NCBI GenBank assembly: GCA_963971535.1 | Contig: OZ020594.1 | Coordinates: 111,522,751 to 111,586,750, forward strand | Length of the DNA: 64,000 bases | Direction of reading: 5' to 3' | Origin: Notolepis coatsorum | Lineage: Eukaryota; Chordata; Actinopteri; Aulopiformes; Paralepididae | Part shown: one piece after another, positions 20,316-30,522 of the stretch | How the letters are laid out: each line of letters starts with the position of its first letter | How positions within the stretch are numbered: the stretch's first letter is position 1 | Notes under the pieces: generated by a model | Told to the model about the DNA's origin: nothing | The model's database searches: none | Seen by the model: the letters and a program-made list of their open reading frames with translations, nothing else | Made by a program: the position numbers and the translations under genes

Positions 20316-20745
20316 TGCTGTCCCTTACCTTTACGCATACGCCTGGGTGAGTTTTGATTGTGATGTCACTCACTCAGCGTAGTGCCCTTGCCCCCGTTCC
20401 CGCTGCTGTCCCTTACCTTTACGCATACGCCTGGGTGAGTTTTGATTGTGATGTCACTCACTCAGCGTAGTGCCCTTGCCCCCGTTCCCGCTGCTGTCCC
20501 TGTACCTTTACGCATACGCCTGGGTGAGTTTTGATTGTGATGTCACTCACTCAGCGTAGTGCCCTTGCCCCCGTTCCCGCTGCTGTCCCTGTACCTTTAC
20601 GCATACGCCTGGGTGAGTTTAGATTGTGATGTCACTCACTCAGCGTAATGCCTCTTGCCCCCCGTTCCCGCTGCTGTTCCTGTACCATTACGCATACGCC
20701 TGGGTGAGTTTTGATTGTGATGTCACTCTCCCAGCGTATTGCCTC
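20316..20745 (+). repeat. 88-bp tandem array with CRE-like sites in the large LTR
   Basis: Five units of about 88 bp contain ACGCATACGCCTGGGTGAG followed by TGTGATGTCACTCACTCAG. TGATGTCA is a one-base variant of the CRE/ATF site TGACGTCA, repeated in every unit, so the array could act as an enhancer; this is inference. A second copy is at 24103-24532. Confidence 0.85.
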
Positions 20746-21410
20746 CTTTAGTTCTCACTTAGTTATTAGTTTGGACATTTCATCTCCCACTCTGTTTTGT
20801 TCTCTCGTGGATATTATTTTGGACATTCCATCTCCCACTGTGTGTTTGTTCACACGAAGATAGTATTTACTTTGTTACTTTGTTATTTGGACTGTTCTGC
20901 ATCTGCTCTGTTTTTTCCCTTTGAATATTAACCCTCTCCTCTGTTCTGCAGAGCGGCCCAGATGTTTTCCCACCAGTCCCCAGTTCCTCCCTGTCCCCAG
21001 CCCGCCTCCGCGGGCCTCTGTTCCCTCTGTCACCAGAACCTGGCCCTCTGTTCCCCAGAACCTGTATCCCTAGTTCTCCTAGTCCCTAGTCCTCTATTCC
21101 CTAGCTCTCCTAGTCCCTAGTCCTCTGTCCCAAGGCGTTCCCTTAACCTTCCCTTAGGCGTTCCCTTTACCTTCCCAAGGCGTTCCCTTAACCTTCCCTT
21201 AGGCGTTCCCTTTACCTTCCCATAGTGTTCCCTTTACCTGCCCACCTCTTAAAGGCACTTTACCTTCCCCTCTTGTTATTCCAGTGTTTTGTGTTTTCTC
21301 CCTTAAAGGGACAGTGCCCTTTTTCCCTGTTCTAAATAAATATCTGTTTCTTGGCAAACCATCATACCTGTCTTGTGTTGTGCGATTGGGGTCGGTTACA
21401 AACCATAACA

Positions 21411-22555
21411 GTACGACCCCACCAAATCGACGACCCCAGCCAGCACAGACGGTGTATGTTGAGTTTGCCTTTTTTTTTTCTTGTTCCCTCTAGCTCCCCT
21501 GTTAGCCCTGTTAGCTCCCCTGTTAGCTTGTTAGTCTCCCCTCTAGCTCTCCAGTTAGCCCAGTTTAGCTTCCCTGTTAGTCCTGTTTAGCTCCCTTGTT
21601 AGCCTGTTACTCCCCTGTTTAGCTTGTTAGTCTCCCCGGTTAGCTCCCCTGTTTGCTTCCCGTTTTGCCCTGTTTGACCCCCCTGTAGCTAGCCATGCCC
21701 TGGCAGCTAACCCAGTCCCTCAGCAGAGCCCCTGTCTGCTAGCTTAGCCCCGGCTGCTAGCACAGCCTCTATGTTTATGCAGCCCTTGCTGCTGGCATAG
21801 GCCCTGTAGCTAGCCATGCCCTGGCGGCTAACCCAGTCCCTCAGCAGAGCCCCGGTCTGCTAGCTTGGCCCCGGCTGTTAGCACAGCCTCTATGTTGATG
21901 CAGCCTTGCAGCTGGCATAGGCCCTGTAGCTAGCCAGGCCCAAGCAGCTAACCCGGTCCCTCTGCATGGCCCCCACTTTTTTTGTGTAGTTTATCCCACT
22001 GCTAGGACTGCCCTTTCAGCTAGCAAGGTCAGTTTTTCTCACACAGCTAGGACTGTCCTTCCAGCTAGCTTGTGCTCTCATGCTGGTCCAGCCCTGTCTG
22101 CCAGCCTAGCTCCGGCAGCTAGCGCAGCCTCTATGTTGATGTAGCAGTACAGCTAGCATAGGCCCTGTAGCTATCAGTGCCCTGGCAGCTAACCTTCCCT
22201 CTGCTAGCCCTTTCCCGGTGCTTCCATGGTTACCCCTTAGCTACCCTGCTTGCCCCTCAGTTCCTCTAGACCAGTTCTCTAGACCCAGTTCCTCTAGACC
22301 AGTTCCTCTAGACCAGTTCTCTAGACCAGTTCTCTAGACCAGTTCTCTTGCCCAGTTCGCTAGACTAGTTCTCTAGACCCAGTTCCTCTAGACCAGTTGC
22401 CCCTCTGCTACCCTAGTTACCCCTGTTTCTTTTGCTAGCCCCACTCTTGTGGTGGCTTCCCCTGCTGGCTTGGCCAGTACCTCTTGTTTTGCCCCCTGCC
22501 ACTCTGTCTGTATTTGTTTTGGGTCGCCGGGTGGCTCCCGTTGAGGGGGGGGTAC
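21411..22555 (+). other. Non-coding interior of the large-LTR element
   Basis: 1,145 bp without a credible gene. It starts GTACGACCCCACCAAATCG, which lacks the TGG of a normal primer-binding site, so the priming mode is unclear. It then holds runs of GTTAGCTCCCCT-type repeats (21480-21660), a ~120-bp unit with GTAGCTAGCCATGCCCTGGC repeated about 2.5-3 times (21680-22170), short CCAGTTCTCTAGA units (22255-22400) and the purine tract at about 22541-22555. Confidence 0.75.
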
Positions 22556-25197
22556 TGTGAGGTTTTGCCCGCTGCTCACCACCTTTTCTCTGTTTCTTTA
22601 AAGCCTACTGTTAGAAATTCCCTTCTCACTCACTCTCTCTAGCCCCCACCCTCTCGTTCTTTACTCTCGTTTACTCTCAGTGGCCACACCTGGACTATTA
22701 TCAATTATCCTCTCGCACCTGTGGTGGCAGGCTAATTAGTTCCCCGGTGGGCTTTAAATACCAGGGCGCTTCCCCTCGTTTCGGCGTGGGGTCGTGTTGT
22801 ATTCATGCTGAGTCATATTCTCTAACATCTAGACTCTTTCGGGAGATCCTCTGGTCTACCAATGCTGTAAGATGGATCTCTCCAGCCTTGAGATGTTTGC
22901 TCCAGCCTTCGTCTGCTGTCGCCGTAGCCTGTGGAGGAGACTGTTCTGCGCTCCCTGTAACTTCCACGGGAGGCACCCCAGCGCTCCACTGCAGACCCCA
23001 GCGCAGCTGTTCGTCCTGACGCACATCTAGACCAACGCGCATCTCCCGGACCTTCGAGCTTGGCACGCTCCTCCGTCCCAGCGCACAGACGCGCATCTTC
23101 CAGACCTTCGAGCTTGGCACGCTCCTCCGTCCCAGCGCACAGACGCGCATCTTCCAGACCTTCGAGCTTGGCACGCTCCTCCGTACCAGCGCACTGACGC
23201 GCATCTCCCAGACCTTCGAGCTTGGCACGCTCCTCCGTACCAGCGCACAGACGCGCATCTTCCAGACCTTCGAGCTTGGCACGCTCTCCAGACCTCAGCG
23301 CGCCGACGCGCATCTTCCAGACCTTCGTGCTTGGCACACTCCTCCTCGCAGACGCACCCCGAGGCGTCTCTCTGTTCCGACGCGCACACCAAGGTGTGGC
23401 GCGCACTCTGTTCCTCGGCTCCGACAGCGGCTACCGGTGGACGACATCCTCGCCACCGCCACTGTTCCAGCTCTCTGTTCCGACGCGCACACCAAGGTGT
23501 GGCGCGCACTCTGTTCCTCGGCTCCGACAGCGGCTACCGGTGGACGACATCCTCGCCACCGCCACTGTTCCAGCTCTCTGTTCCGACGCGCACACCAAGG
23601 TGTGGCGCGCACTCTGTTCCTCGGCTCCGACAGCGGCTACCCGGTGGACGACATCCTCGCCACCGCCACTGTTCCAGCTCTCTGTTCCGACGCGCACACC
23701 AAGGTGTGGCGCGCACTCTGTTCCTCGGCTCCGACAGCGGCTACCCGGTGGACGACATCCTCGCCACCGCCACTGTTCCAGCTCTCTGTTTCCGACGCGC
23801 ACACCAAGGTGTGGCGCGCACTCTGTTCCTCGGCTCCGACAGCGGCTACCCGGTGGACGACGCCCTCGCCACCGCCACTGTTCCGACGCGCACACCAAGG
23901 TGTGGCGCGCACTCTGTTCCTCGGCTCCGACAGCGGCTACCCGGTGGACGACACCCTCGTCACCGCCACTGTTCCAGCACTCTGTTCCTCGGCTCCGACA
24001 GTCGGCTACCCGGTGGACGACTCCCTCGTCACCGCCACTGTTCCAGCACTCTGTTCCTCGGCTCGGACAGCCAGCCACCCGGTGGCGATGCCCTCGCCCC
24101 GCTGCTGTCCCTTACCTTTACGCATACGCCTGGGTGAGTTTTGATTGTGATGTCACTCACTCAGCGTAGTGCCCTTGCCCCCGTTCCCGCTGCTGTCCCT
24201 TACCTTTACGCATACGCCTGGGTGAGTTTTGATTGTGATGTCACTCACTCAGCGTAGTGCCCTTGCCCCCGTTCCCGCTGCTGTCCCTGTACCTTTACGC
24301 ATACGCCTGGGTGAGTTTTGATTGTGATGTCACTCACTCAGCGTAGTGCCCTTGCCCCCGTTCCCGCTGCTGTCCCTGTACCTTTACGCATACGCCTGGG
24401 TGAGTTTAGATTGTGATGTCACTCACTCAGCGTAATGCCTCTTGCCCCCCGTTCCCGCTGCTGTTCCTGTACCATTACGCATACGCCTGGGTGAGTTTTG
24501 ATTGTGATGTCACTCTCCCAGCGTATTGCCTCCTTTAGTTCTCACTTAGTTATTAGTTTGGACATTTCATCTCCCACTCTGTTTTGTTCTCTCGTGGATA
24601 TTATTTTGGACATTCCATCTCCCACTGTGTGTTTGTTCACACGAAGATAGTATTTACTTTGTTACTTTGTTATTTGGACTGTTCTGCATCTGCTCTGTTT
24701 TTTCCCTTTGAATATTAACCCTCTCCTCTGTTCTGCAGAGCGGCCCAGATGTTTTCCCACCAGTCCCCAGTTCCTCCCTGTCCCCAGCCCGCCTCCGCGG
24801 GCCTCTGTTCCCTCTGTCACCAGAACCTGGCCCTCTGTTCCCCAGAACCTGTATCCCTAGTTCTCCTAGTCCCTAGTCCTCTATTCCCTAGCTCTCCTAG
24901 TCCCTAGTCCTCTGTCCCAAGGCGTTCCCTTAACCTTCCCTTAGGCGTTCCCTTTACCTTCCCAAGGCGTTCCCTTAACCTTCCCTTAGGCGTTCCCTTT
25001 ACCTTCCCATAGTGTTCCCTTTACCTGCCCACCTCTTAAAGGCACTTTACCTTCCCCTCTTGTTATTCCAGTGTTTTGTGTTTTCTCCCTTAAAGGGACA
25101 GTGCCCTTTTTCCCTGTTCTAAATAAATATCTGTTTCTTGGCAAACCATCATACCTGTCTTGTGTTGTGCGATTGGGGTCGGTTACAAACCATAACA
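22556..25197 (+). repeat. 3' LTR of the non-coding LTR element
   Basis: Same length and internal arrays as the 5' LTR, offset by 3,787 bp. It is followed directly by the CTTTG duplication and the BEL gag sequence. Confidence 0.92.
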
Positions 25198-25691
25198 CTT
25201 TGTGCTGGTGTCACTGCTGGTGTCACTTCTGGTGGCTTTTGTGCCATAGCTGCAGGGGCATTATTTATCCATTCTATAACCTTATCATGAAATTCACATA
25301 TGATTTTGAACTTCGGCATGTACCACTGGTCTTGTTCTTCTGCCGCTTCCTCTTCTGATAACAGCTGCTGTACTGTTTTGTGAAGTGATTTGAAGTCATT
25401 CGTTTTAGAATTAAATTCATTGTATTCTTGTTTAACCAATTCCACATTATTGTAATCAACCATAAGTGCTTGCAACACATTTCTTTTGCTTGTGAGTTGT
25501 CCAAGTTTAGCTTTTCTTCTATTACATTGCTTTTCATAATTAGCCTCAAGTGCCCGTTGCGTGGGTTTCACTTGTCTCTTTCCCTCAACCACAGGCAAAT
25601 TAATATTTTTATCAGAAGTGTGAACGGCGGTAACTTCAGTCATAATCACAGCTTCAGAATGGCCCAATTCCTCTTTATCCTGTCCAGACAT
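25198..25691 (-). pseudogene. BEL/Pao gag, 5' part with the gag start codon
   Basis: It starts MSGQDKEELGHSEAVIMTEV. The first ~165 residues are mostly charged helix (RALEANYEKQCNRRKAKLGQ, then LLSEEEAAEEQDQWYM) and end in a Val/Thr/Pro linker (PEVTPAVTPAQ) at the insertion point of the large-LTR element. The protein continues at 18768 in the same frame. This is the conventional BEL gag N-terminal region; no motif assigns a finer function. Confidence 0.8.
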
Positions 25692-25773
25692 CGTTATGCA
25701 GCATCTATTTATCTATTTATAACTGTGCACAGGGTTTATTTGATGATGACATAATATTCCTTCAAATCCACTT

Positions 25774-26075
25774 GAAATGCGCGTCTTTCGCGTTCATTTA
25801 TCCACATGATATCGCACATTGCATTATCTTTAATAGCATCACACATCCTAGATACTTTGATCCTCCAATTCCATTTTGAAATGCGCGTCTTTCGCATTCA
25901 TTTATTCAATCATATTGCACAGTCCATTGTTTTCAATAGCGTGACACATCCATTAGATCCGTTTGATACCATTTTAAATGCGCGTCTTTCGCGTTCATTT
26001 ATCCAACCATATTGCACAGTCCATTGTTTTCAATAGCGTGACACATCCATTAGATCATTTTGATCCATCAAATTC
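25774..26075 (-). repeat. ~100-bp tandem triplication in the BEL/Pao leader
   Basis: Three units start near 25774, 25878 and 25975, each with AATGCGCGTCTTTCGCGTTC then CATATTGCACAGTCC and TAGCGTGACACATCC. They lie between the 5' LTR and the gag ATG, where packaging or translation signals would be expected. Whether other copies of the family have one or three units cannot be told from this window. Confidence 0.75.
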
Positions 26076-26365
26076 CATTAATTGTGTCCGTATCAGAGAG
26101 TTTTTCAACTTGAATGTAGGCTCAATTTGCCTATCTAAGCCAGGATACGTCTTCAACACGCTCACACCACATTGACTTGGGCTGTTGTTACTCACTGTTT
26201 GATGTTTGTTGATAGTTGCATCTGATGGGTTCGAACCGGTTGAGTTTTATGGAAGGAGTTGCGTAAAGTTCCAAATAATAACGGGAAAACAATGAAACAA
26301 AACAGGCTCCAGACTTGTACTAAAAGGGTTTCAATACAAACAGGCGCAGCAAAAGGGTTTCAAAT

Positions 26366-26595
26366 AAACTCAAAATGATTTCTAAACAAAGTCTTTCTTT
26401 TCAGTCTTTCATTCATTCAATCTGCGCTGTGTGTGTGTGTAGCAAGCGAGCGGTTGAAAAACTGTTTCTCGTCTGGCGTGCGTTTACACACAGCTGTGCC
26501 ATAATTAATAGGAGGACCATGGTGCCATTTTACGAGGCGACCAGTGGCGGCGCTATTTAGTCAAAACTATTAAATCAAATGAAATGGCTCCTACA
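26366..26595 (-). repeat. 5' LTR of the BEL/Pao element (proven part)
   Basis: The part shared with 4628-4856 defines at least these bases as LTR, starting TGTAGGAGCC on the - strand at 26595. The LTR continues to the left, but its end is not fixed because the partner copy is cut at 4628. A candidate boundary lies near the GGTTCGAACC sequence at about 26230-26245, which could belong to a tRNA-related primer site. Confidence 0.75.
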
Positions 26596-26766
26596 ACACT
26601 GCTTGACCCAAGGTTCAAAACCATCGGCTTCCACAGTCAAAACAAAGCGCAAGTAGCAGTAGCAAGACTGACAGGTGAATGTACAGCACTGATGAAGCAC
26701 ACAGACCCATCAGCTCAACCACAACACACTGCACCAAATGTAGAAAATCCACCCTCCACAGGTAAT
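26596..26766 (+). pseudogene. hAT transposase fragment, central part
   Basis: The + strand reads TLLDPRFKTIGFHSQNKAQV followed by ARLTGECTALM, the L-L-D-P-R-F-K block typical of ZBED/hAT transposases. It starts exactly at the BEL LTR, so the BEL element landed in this coding sequence. The upstream part should lie left of position 1. It stops at ACAGGTAATA, which could be a splice donor, or where the L2 3' end was inserted. Confidence 0.8.
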
Positions 26767-26796
26767 ATTATAACCAGATTATTATTGATGTACTGT

Positions 26797-27239
26797 ACAG
26801 GCCATCAGGTTGCTCAACGAACAATAACACTATGCAACAACCATCAAATGCACTCACAACACACACATCCATACGCACACACTCACTTTAAACAAACAAC
26901 ACACTGCAGCACCCACTCTCCACACTTTAGAACACCTAAACACACTTTATATTGATTGGTAAAGGATTTGCACTACAACCCATACCTCAGTACACCTTAC
27001 TCTAAATTGTACCTCATCCCATTTCTGCTTTGCACTATATAGTATATTGTATATTAGTATACTGCATAGTATATTGTATATTGTATGGTAACTCATACTT
27101 ATCTTTTGTCTAGCACAGTCTCTGGAGCGTAACAGAAAGAAGCATTTTGTATAAAAGTATTCTGTACTTTTGTATGACAACTATTAAAGAAACTTAACTT
27201 AACTTAACTTAACTTAACTTAACTTAACTTAACTTAACA
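26797..27239 (+). mobile_element. L2-group LINE 3' end with (AACTT)n tail
   Basis: The sequence from CCATCAGGTTGCTCAACGAA to the AACTT repeats (27184-27238) matches the 3' end of the better L2 copy at 38843-40080 (opposite strand), including the CTCTGGAGCGTAACAG block. It contains only the last codons and the 3' UTR. It separates the two hAT coding pieces. A separate (GATTT)n microsatellite lies at 27341-27372. Confidence 0.85.
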
Positions 27240-27365
27240 GGACTAAATAAGTAAAAATATGATACAAATTGAAACCTTTAAGTACTAAATAAATACTGTT
27301 GTGTTTCTCTTTCAATGTCTTTCAACCTTTAACCTTGATTTGATTTGATTTGATTTGATTTGATT

Positions 27366-27693
27366 TGATTTGAACCTGTGGAAAACTATGGACCAAGATG
27401 CTGCGACTGCGAGAAGGTCACGAAATGCCACAGCAGATGCCACTGTAGAGGTCCAGAGATACAACACTGATCCTCCCCTGGAAAGATCTGAAGATCCACT
27501 TTTGTACTGGAGCAACCACAAGCATGTGTACCCTCATTTGTTCAGACTGGCAAAACGCTATCTTTGTATTCCAGCCTCATCTGTTCCATGTGAACAGGTT
27601 TTCTCAAAAGCTGGAGTAGTGGTCAGCAAGAAAATAAACCGTCTCAGTCCAAAAACTGTTGAAAGAATTCTATTCCTCAATAAAAATCTTTGA
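27366..27693 (+). pseudogene. hAT transposase C-terminal dimerisation domain
   Basis: About 107 codons end at TGA 27691-27693. Motifs include DPLLYWSNHKHVYPHL, LAKRYLCIPASSVPCEQVFS, KAGVVVSKKINRLSPK and VERILFLNKN, the hAT C-terminal (hATC) dimerisation region in the ZBED-type arrangement. It continues the piece at 26596-26766 after an L2 and microsatellite interval. Frame and sequence are clean, so this hAT gene was probably intact before the insertions. Confidence 0.88.
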
Positions 27694-27694
27694 G

Positions 27695-28499
27695 TGATTG
27701 ATTGATTGATTGAAAACTTTATTAACAGATTGCAGAATGGGTACAATACAGTACAGCTCAATACACACAATTGTTAAGGGGATGCAGACCAGAGAAAGAC
27801 TTTCGTCTTGTTTACATCAGGGTCCCCCATTTTCAATTCATCAGGACATATATGACATACATGACATACAGATAGTCAGTACTGCTACATCTATACATTT
27901 ATGACATACCAGATTTGCAAATACAGTACTGTTTGTGATACAGAAGGAGTCAAGAAATGGGAGTATATACATTTGACGTAGAAACTGTACATTGGAGGAG
28001 GTTGGGTGGGGGGGGTTGGGTACATTGGGATATTGACAACCATACTGGGTAATTTACATTGGAGGTGGTTGGGGGGGGGGGCACACTGTATAAACAAGCA
28101 AGACTGTACATTGAGGGGGGGGGGGAGGAGACACTGTATAAACAAACAAAATTGTACATTGGACTATTGACAAAACCATACTAGGTAAATGACTGTACAT
28201 TGGAGTGGGTTGGGTTAGGATATTTACAGGGGCCAGTGTTGAATTGCAGTCTCCCGTAGGTGTCCCTTGAGAGAGGTTTTGAAAGTGGGTAGTGATCCAC
28301 ATTCCTTTACAGCTTTGGGTAGGGCGTTCCACATTGATGTGGCATAATTGCGAAACGTGTTTAGTCCCTTATTTGAGCCGAATCTGGGTTTAACATGATT
28401 TGTGGAGCTCCCTCTGGTGTTGTGATCGTGGCATTCACTGACCTTTGGGAAGTATTTTGACATGTACATGGGTACCTTGGTCGTGAGTCCCATAATCAC
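27695..28499 (-). mobile_element. LINE with (TTGA)n tail, 3' part
   Basis: The - strand holds the last ~90 codons of a LINE ORF2 (28224-28499: VPMYMSKYFPKVSECHDHNT, then NALPKAVKECGSLPTFKTSL), a 3' UTR with GT/G-rich stretches, the common 3' end (CAGATTGCAGAATGGGTAC on the + strand) and a TTGA tail at 27695-27714. The same family recurs at 29664-29773, 29774-32963, 33413-33592, 43855-43938 and 60108-60247. The HNTRGSS...NALP...FK..L pattern is typical of CR1/L2-group ORF2 C termini; the exact clade is not assigned. Confidence 0.82.
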
Positions 28500-29663
28500 A
28501 CCCTGCCCTAGTTACACAAGCACAGCCATCATCATTATCCTGCACATCCCGTTTCCCAAGCACACCCTCTCCGTCCCAACTACATATATTTACACTATCA
28601 ATTATACAATTAATCTCCATCTCCAAAAGGAAAGAAATCAAAGTAAAAACCTGTGTGTGTGAACCTGTGAAGGGAAGAGAAAGGTGTGTTGCATGCCAGC
28701 CTCTTTATACTCTGGGGGTGAGGGGGACTGATTTGCCATTGGGAACACCTGTTATTGTTATGATCAGATCAATTAAGTGTGAGCGCGTAACAATATATAT
28801 TACAAAACAAACTATTCTAAATTGCTTTCCATCCACACAAAACAGGTTTGTTTTGCAGTCTCCTATTTCGCCAGCAGAGGGGACTGAAACGAACATTTGA
28901 ATGAATGAATCCATGTTCAATACATTTGGTGAAGTGGTTCAATACTGGTTCAGTGCTTTATTTGGCCACTACTGTATTGTACCCATTCTACAATCTGTTA
29001 GATAAAGTTTTCATTCATTCATTCAGTGCTTACACAGGCTTTGATTTACTTAAATGCTGCTAGTTTAATGGCAGAACTAATGTTGAAGCCCACAGTGTCC
29101 GGGGACGTTTTATGCCGACGCACGCGTGTCAAAATCTCCGCGGATTTAAGAGATAGTTTCACTTCTTCTTGTAAAGAGATAGTTTCACTTCTTCTTGTAA
29201 AGAGATCGTTTTTAAGAGTCAATAGAATAGAATGATCTTTATTGTCATTGTTACAATGTCCAGAAGATGCTACAGTCCCCATAATGTCCTCTCTTATTTC
29301 AGCAGCAGTAAGGTGTTGGTGTTGTGGTTGTTAGCTATGTTAGCTATAGCAGCTAAAGTGCTGCTAACTCAATGTTTACTAAGTGAGTTATTATTGCAGA
29401 AGGACTTAATGTGTTTTGTAGGTTAAGTTAATTTGTTTAACAATATTGCAAAGACATGTGACACTAAGAGACAAGTAGAAATAAGATGGATGTATGTTGT
29501 TATTGTTTGATCTGTGATTTATTGTATTTCATGTATGACAGTGTTTCACAGTTCTCACCGTCCGGATTGTAAAGAAATCCCACCAGTGCTATAAAGAACG
29601 TGTTGCTGTCATCATCGCATAAGAGGGAATTACACTAGGGCTGCATAGTCTTCGGTGAGTTTG
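28500..29663. other. No gene; LINE tails and a short duplication
   Basis: Nothing coding is recognisable. Small items are a LINE-tail remnant at about 28965-29020 (ATTGTACCCATTCTACAATC), a 26-bp direct duplication of AGATAGTTTCACTTCTTCTT at 29149-29207, and another LINE-like tail (AATAGAATAGAATGATCTTT) at 29221-29265 on the opposite strand. Confidence 0.5.
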
Positions 29664-29773
29664 ATTTGATTGATTGATTGAACATTTTATTAACAGATTG
29701 CAGAATGGGTACAATACAGTACGGCTCAATACACACAATTGTTAAGGGGATGCAGATCAGAGAAAGACTTTCG
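29664..29773 (-). mobile_element. (TTGA)n LINE, 3'-terminal 110 bp
   Basis: A GATTGATTGATTGAAC tail followed by the family 3' end up to GAGAAAGACTTTCGT, where a + strand copy of the same family begins at once. The two are head-on: a 3' end facing left joined to coding sequence facing right. Confidence 0.8.
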
Positions 29774-29991
29774 TGACAAAATGGCATCCAAGGTAATAAA
29801 AAAAGTCAACCAACAAACTAGATTCTTGTACCGGATCTCCTCTCTGGTAAACAACAATACCCTGAAGACTCTGGCAGGAGCACTCATTCAAGGGTACTAC
29901 AACTATGCTTGCACCTCATGGTACCAAAGCACCTCAAAGGCGCTAAAAACAAGATTACAAACATCACAAAACAAACTGGTCAGACTTCTAC

Positions 29992-30522
29992 TTGACCTTA
30001 CTCCTAGCCCCTTTCGTGACTTTCGGTTTGCAAGCCTGTGGCTTTTGTGACCGGAGTCACTTGCCCACCCGCCCCGATCACCCAGTAGCGAAACGACCAA
30101 GCGTCGTCAAGGGGCTCGCGGTGTGTCAAGAATACATCAGATCTGAATTTCAAAGATACCCAGCGTACAATATGGGTCTAACACAGCTTCACGATGGGGT
30201 CTGGAAGCTCGGAGTTGCTAATAAACAGTTTAAAACATTGTTACTCGACGAGTGGTATTTACAGACCGAACGTCCATCTCCGCCGTTGGTGTCACAGCGC
30301 ATGCGCACCATGCCGCGTTCACGTTACTGGGAAGAAGCGGAAGAACCAGAGGACATCTCGTTGCTACAACTAGGAAGCCTTCACGCTTTGACTCTATATA
30401 TATCTATGGATGAAACGCCCACATCCATACTTCCGCAATTCGTGACGCGACGTGGGAGATATGGGGTCTATAAAATAATCCCATATGTCCTAGTAGGAAT
30501 TACCACTAGGAGGCTGACGTGA
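29992..30522 (+). CDS. Unrecognised open frame covering the left arm of the inverted-repeat element
   Basis: A 176-codon frame, of which about 115 codons lie in the left arm (FGLQACGFCDRSHLPTRPDH; VCQEYIRSEFQRYPAYNMGL; LLLDEWYLQTERPSPPLVSQ). The right arm keeps the same frame open on the opposite strand (30506-30922) with about two to three amino-acid changes. I recognise no family. There is a lone C-x2-C and no further motif. The first codons come from the flanking LINE, so the ATG at 29992 is not a native start. It may be a captured exon or chance. Confidence 0.25.
   Translation: MTLLLAPFVTFGLQACGFCDRSHLPTRPDHPVAKRPSVVKGLAVCQEYIRSEFQRYPAYNMGLTQLHDGVWKLGVANKQFKTLLLDEWYLQTERPSPPLVSQRMRTMPRSRYWEEAEEPEDISLLQLGSLHALTLYISMDETPTSILPQFVTRRGRYGVYKIIPYVLVGITTRRLT

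Larger units (their letters stand above)
18769..21410 (+). repeat. 5' LTR of the non-coding LTR element
   Basis: A TATA-like TTTAAATA lies at 18966-18973, three tandem arrays occupy the middle (54-bp, 104-bp and 88-bp units; listed separately), a C/T-rich part follows, and AATAAA lies at 21335-21340, 70 bp before the end. GC-rich open frames here (for example 19435-20382) exist on both strands, follow the arrays and are not taken as genes. Confidence 0.9.
18769..25197 (+). mobile_element. Non-coding LTR element with 2.64-kb LTRs
   Basis: Two LTRs of exactly 2,642 bp (18769-21410 and 22556-25197; TGTGAGGTTTTG...CCATAACA) flank 1,145 bp of interior. The 5-bp target duplication CTTTG is at 18764-18768 and 25198-25202. 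A purine tract (GAGGGGGGGGTAC) lies before the second LTR, so the orientation is +. All long frames in the two LTRs have the same lengths and translations at a constant offset of 3,787 bp, so the LTRs have no visible indel and are probably identical. The interior has no gag, protease, RT or integrase. Replication must depend on another element. It splits the gag of the host BEL element without disturbing its frame. Confidence 0.92.
4628..26595 (-). mobile_element. BEL/Pao LTR retrotransposon broken by three nested insertions
   Basis: On the - strand the order is 5' LTR (starting TGTAGGAGCC at 26595), leader, gag (25691 to 25198 and 18768 to 17587), then zinc fingers-protease-RT-RNase H (17424 to 14921 and 6647 on), integrase, C-terminal DUF5641-type domain (to 5002), PPT, and a 3' LTR (4856 to 4628) cut by the gypsy insertion. 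The insertions are 1-4627 (in the 3' LTR), 6648-14916 (L1 plus nested element) and 18769-25197 (in gag). Gag and pol share a frame interrupted by a TGA. A deletion/frameshift lies in integrase and a TAG before DUF5641, so the copy is dead. It sits in the hAT coding sequence that resumes at 26596. Confidence 0.9.

Noticed and set aside
19435..20382. 315-codon Arg/Pro-rich frame (and its copy at 23222-24169), plus several overlapping frames on both strands
   Set aside because: They follow GC-rich tandem units inside LTRs, are open on both strands at once and have no protein-like composition or start context.
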